From assembly GCA_026129525.1 (NCBI GenBank), contig JAHCHW010000010.1:1-64000 (forward strand): DNA of 64,000 nucleotides. The letters are read 5' to 3'. Under the pieces are notes generated by a model. That model had not been told where the DNA came from. It worked only from the letters and a program-made list of their open reading frames with translations, and made no database searches. The first letter of the stretch is position 1. The number at the start of each line of letters is the position of its first letter. The stretch is from Chitinophagales bacterium (GTDB lineage: Bacteria > Bacteroidota > Bacteroidia > Chitinophagales > LD1). Both the position numbers and the translations under genes were made by a program. Below are positions 62,731 to 64,000 of the stretch, in pieces.

Positions 62731-64000
62731 TTATTCTACCTTCAACTCGCTCCAGCGTTTTTTAACCAAATACAGCACTACTGCAGCTTCAACTACCGGA
62801 AAAAGAACCATTACTATTTTACTTGCATAGAAATCGGGATAGAAGGCAGCACCAATCGGCAAATCGGATGCTTTAGCCAACATGGGCAACAACACATACA
62901 ATACCAACAAATAAACTATCCATGCCGAGTCGGCTCGTTTAGAGCGGTTGGAAAGATTAAGCCAAACCAAAATGCCCAAATCGCGCAGAACAAAACCAAA
63001 CACCGCAATCAATGCCGGATAAGTTCTGCTCATGCCATGCAGATTTAGCTTTTGGTAAAACTCTTCCACCAACGACCCCGTAACTGCAATGTTTAAAAAG
63101 AACACTGCAAAAAATCCGAACACAAACACCACAGGTAGTGTTACCATCCATAACGGCACATTCCGCAGAAAAGTAACTCGGTCGCCTGCTTTCCACAACT
63201 TTTCCAAAAGGCGAAAATTTACAAGGTCTTTCGGCTCGCTTAATGCGAGTAAATACAACAGAATAAAAAACTCTACAAACGTAATTGCCATAGCAGCAGA
63301 AATGCCTCCCGCTACACCAATACTCTCTATGGTAACAAAGTAGCCGTAGTGAAACACAAATGATGTTCCCATAAAAGCCAGCCACCATGTAGGAGCATCG
63401 GAAAACTGCAACTCTGCACGCATAGAGCGATACAGCGCTGCAATAATCCAACAGCAATAAAACAGCGCGCTTATCATAGCTAAATTCATATTGCCGCGCA
63501 CAATTCCAAACCATGCAACATCTGTACTAAAGCTGTCTAAAAAGCGGCTCGAAAAAATATTGGTAATAAAACCCATGGCAATAATGCCGCTAATAAAAAT
63601 TCGGTTGCTTTTGATTTTTGTACGCCCATCGCTTTTACGAATCATTTGCAGCGAAATGAGAATCATTAACCCATGCACCGAAACCATTCCTATTAACAGC
63701 AGTACTGCTGTTTGAATTTCTTTACGCACATCATCGGCACCAAAAGAGGTAAGTACATAAATGATAAAGCAAATAGCCGTACCATACCAATTGTAGATCG
63801 TGCTGCCCAACAACTTGCCCCATGCTAATTTCCACGGACCAATCACACTCATCTTTTGCCAGTCCCATGTTTTTTCGTTGTATTCGTCCAATATGGCATC
63901 GGCACTGGTTTTAATGCCCCACAAAAAACCAAGCACCACTATGCCTGCCATTGAAAACACGTGCAGAGTAGAGCGGGCACCGCTGTCTGCCGACATTACA
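62731..64000 (-). CDS. Multi-pass membrane protein, ABC-2 permease-like, cut by right edge
   Basis: At least 421 aa; an ATG lies at 63996 but the frame is open to the window end, so the true N-terminus is probably outside. The visible part starts with a hydrophobic segment (VFSMAGIVVLGFLWGI), then a cytoplasmic loop (DEYNEKTWDWQKMSVIGPWKLAWGKLLG), which is typical of ABC-2 type permeases, and about eight further membrane segments. The protein is likely an ABC transporter permease, but no ATPase gene is in view. It converges with the histidine kinase gene with a 1-bp gap. Confidence 0.75.
   Translation of the reverse strand, partial: VMSADSGARSTLHVFSMAGIVVLGFLWGIKTSADAILDEYNEKTWDWQKMSVIGPWKLAWGKLLGSTIYNWYGTAICFIIYVLTSFGADDVRKEIQTAVLLLIGMVSVHGLMILISLQMIRKSDGRTKIKSNRIFISGIIAMGFITNIFSSRFLDSFSTDVAWFGIVRGNMNLAMISALFYCCWIIAALYRSMRAELQFSDAPTWWLAFMGTSFVFHYGYFVTIESIGVAGGISAAMAITFVEFFILLYLLALSEPKDLVNFRLLEKLWKAGDRVTFLRNVPLWMVTLPVVFVFGFFAVFFLNIAVTGSLVEEFYQKLNLHGMSRTYPALIAVFGFVLRDLGILVWLNLSNRSKRADSAWIVYLLVLYVLLPMLAKASDLPIGAAFYPDFYASKIVMVLFPVVEAAVVLYLVKKRWSELKVE

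Noticed and set aside
1..64000. tRNA, rRNA, insertion sequences and prophage
   Set aside because: No CCA-ended cloverleaf, rRNA-conserved block, transposase or phage structural gene cluster was seen. A dedicated tRNA scan would be the check.

Overview
The window is chromosomal DNA from a member of the Bacteroidota, probably a Chitinophagales or Sphingobacteriia-like lineage. The evidence is the set of Por-type (type IX secretion) C-terminal sorting domains, SBBP propeller and TANFOR-like secreted proteins, a BT_3928/DUF1599 pair, TAnnTTTG promoter boxes, AT-rich leaders without strong Shine-Dalgarno sites, and a 47-bp type II-C-like CRISPR repeat beginning GTTGTGATTTGC on the minus strand. 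I see no rRNA, tRNA, insertion sequence or prophage. The species cannot be named from this sequence alone.

Layout. (1) 1-2772 is an accessory region. It holds the end of a CRISPR array (seven spacers, running off the left edge), three 132-bp units in which CRISPR repeats have been split by palindromic and hairpin inserts, a possible tracrRNA-like segment, two related hairpin-terminated small-RNA loci, a frameshifted nuclease-like pseudogene between them, another CRISPR repeat split by two inserts, and heptanucleotide repeats. No cas gene lies in the window. (2) 2773-4259 has two small genes of unknown function. (3) 4248-14188 is a minus-strand run: a giant TANFOR-like surface protein, a fibronectin-III protein, a beta-barrel and folA. 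(4) 15198-20534 looks like a copper-acquisition island: a small Cys-rich protein, a Met/His-rich lipoprotein and an OprC-like TonB receptor, facing an MbnP/MbnH pair. (5) 20667-31068 carries core and metabolic genes: dnaX, an M16 protease, an isochorismatase-family hydrolase, an ILVBL/HACL2-like ThDP enzyme, a phosphodiesterase, thiolase and aroK. (6) 31076-36782 has a peptide-type ABC permease translationally coupled to a MntA-HepT toxin-antitoxin module, then BT_3928, DUF1599, folP and a queuosine-precursor transporter. (7) 36788-49082 has gcvP, secreted T9SS cargo, the NifU/Mrp iron-sulfur pair, a phosphatase, an ABM monooxygenase, an XRE-ScfR-like regulator and a metallopeptidase. (8) 49115-64000 has a DMT transporter, an alpha-toroid-like T9SS protein, acyl-CoA synthetase next to a eukaryote-type 3-hydroxyacyl-CoA dehydratase (HACD/PTPLA), penicillin acylase, class II HMG-CoA reductase, MazG, an NtrY-like kinase and a membrane protein cut by the right edge.

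How the genes fit together. folA and folP belong to folate synthesis, gcvP to C1 supply, aroK to the shikimate pathway, NifU/Mrp to Fe-S assembly, and HMG-CoA reductase and thiolase to acetyl-CoA/mevalonate chemistry. The most unusual regions are the invaded CRISPR tail with its twin small-RNA loci, the copper island, and the HACD homologue beside an acyl-CoA synthetase.
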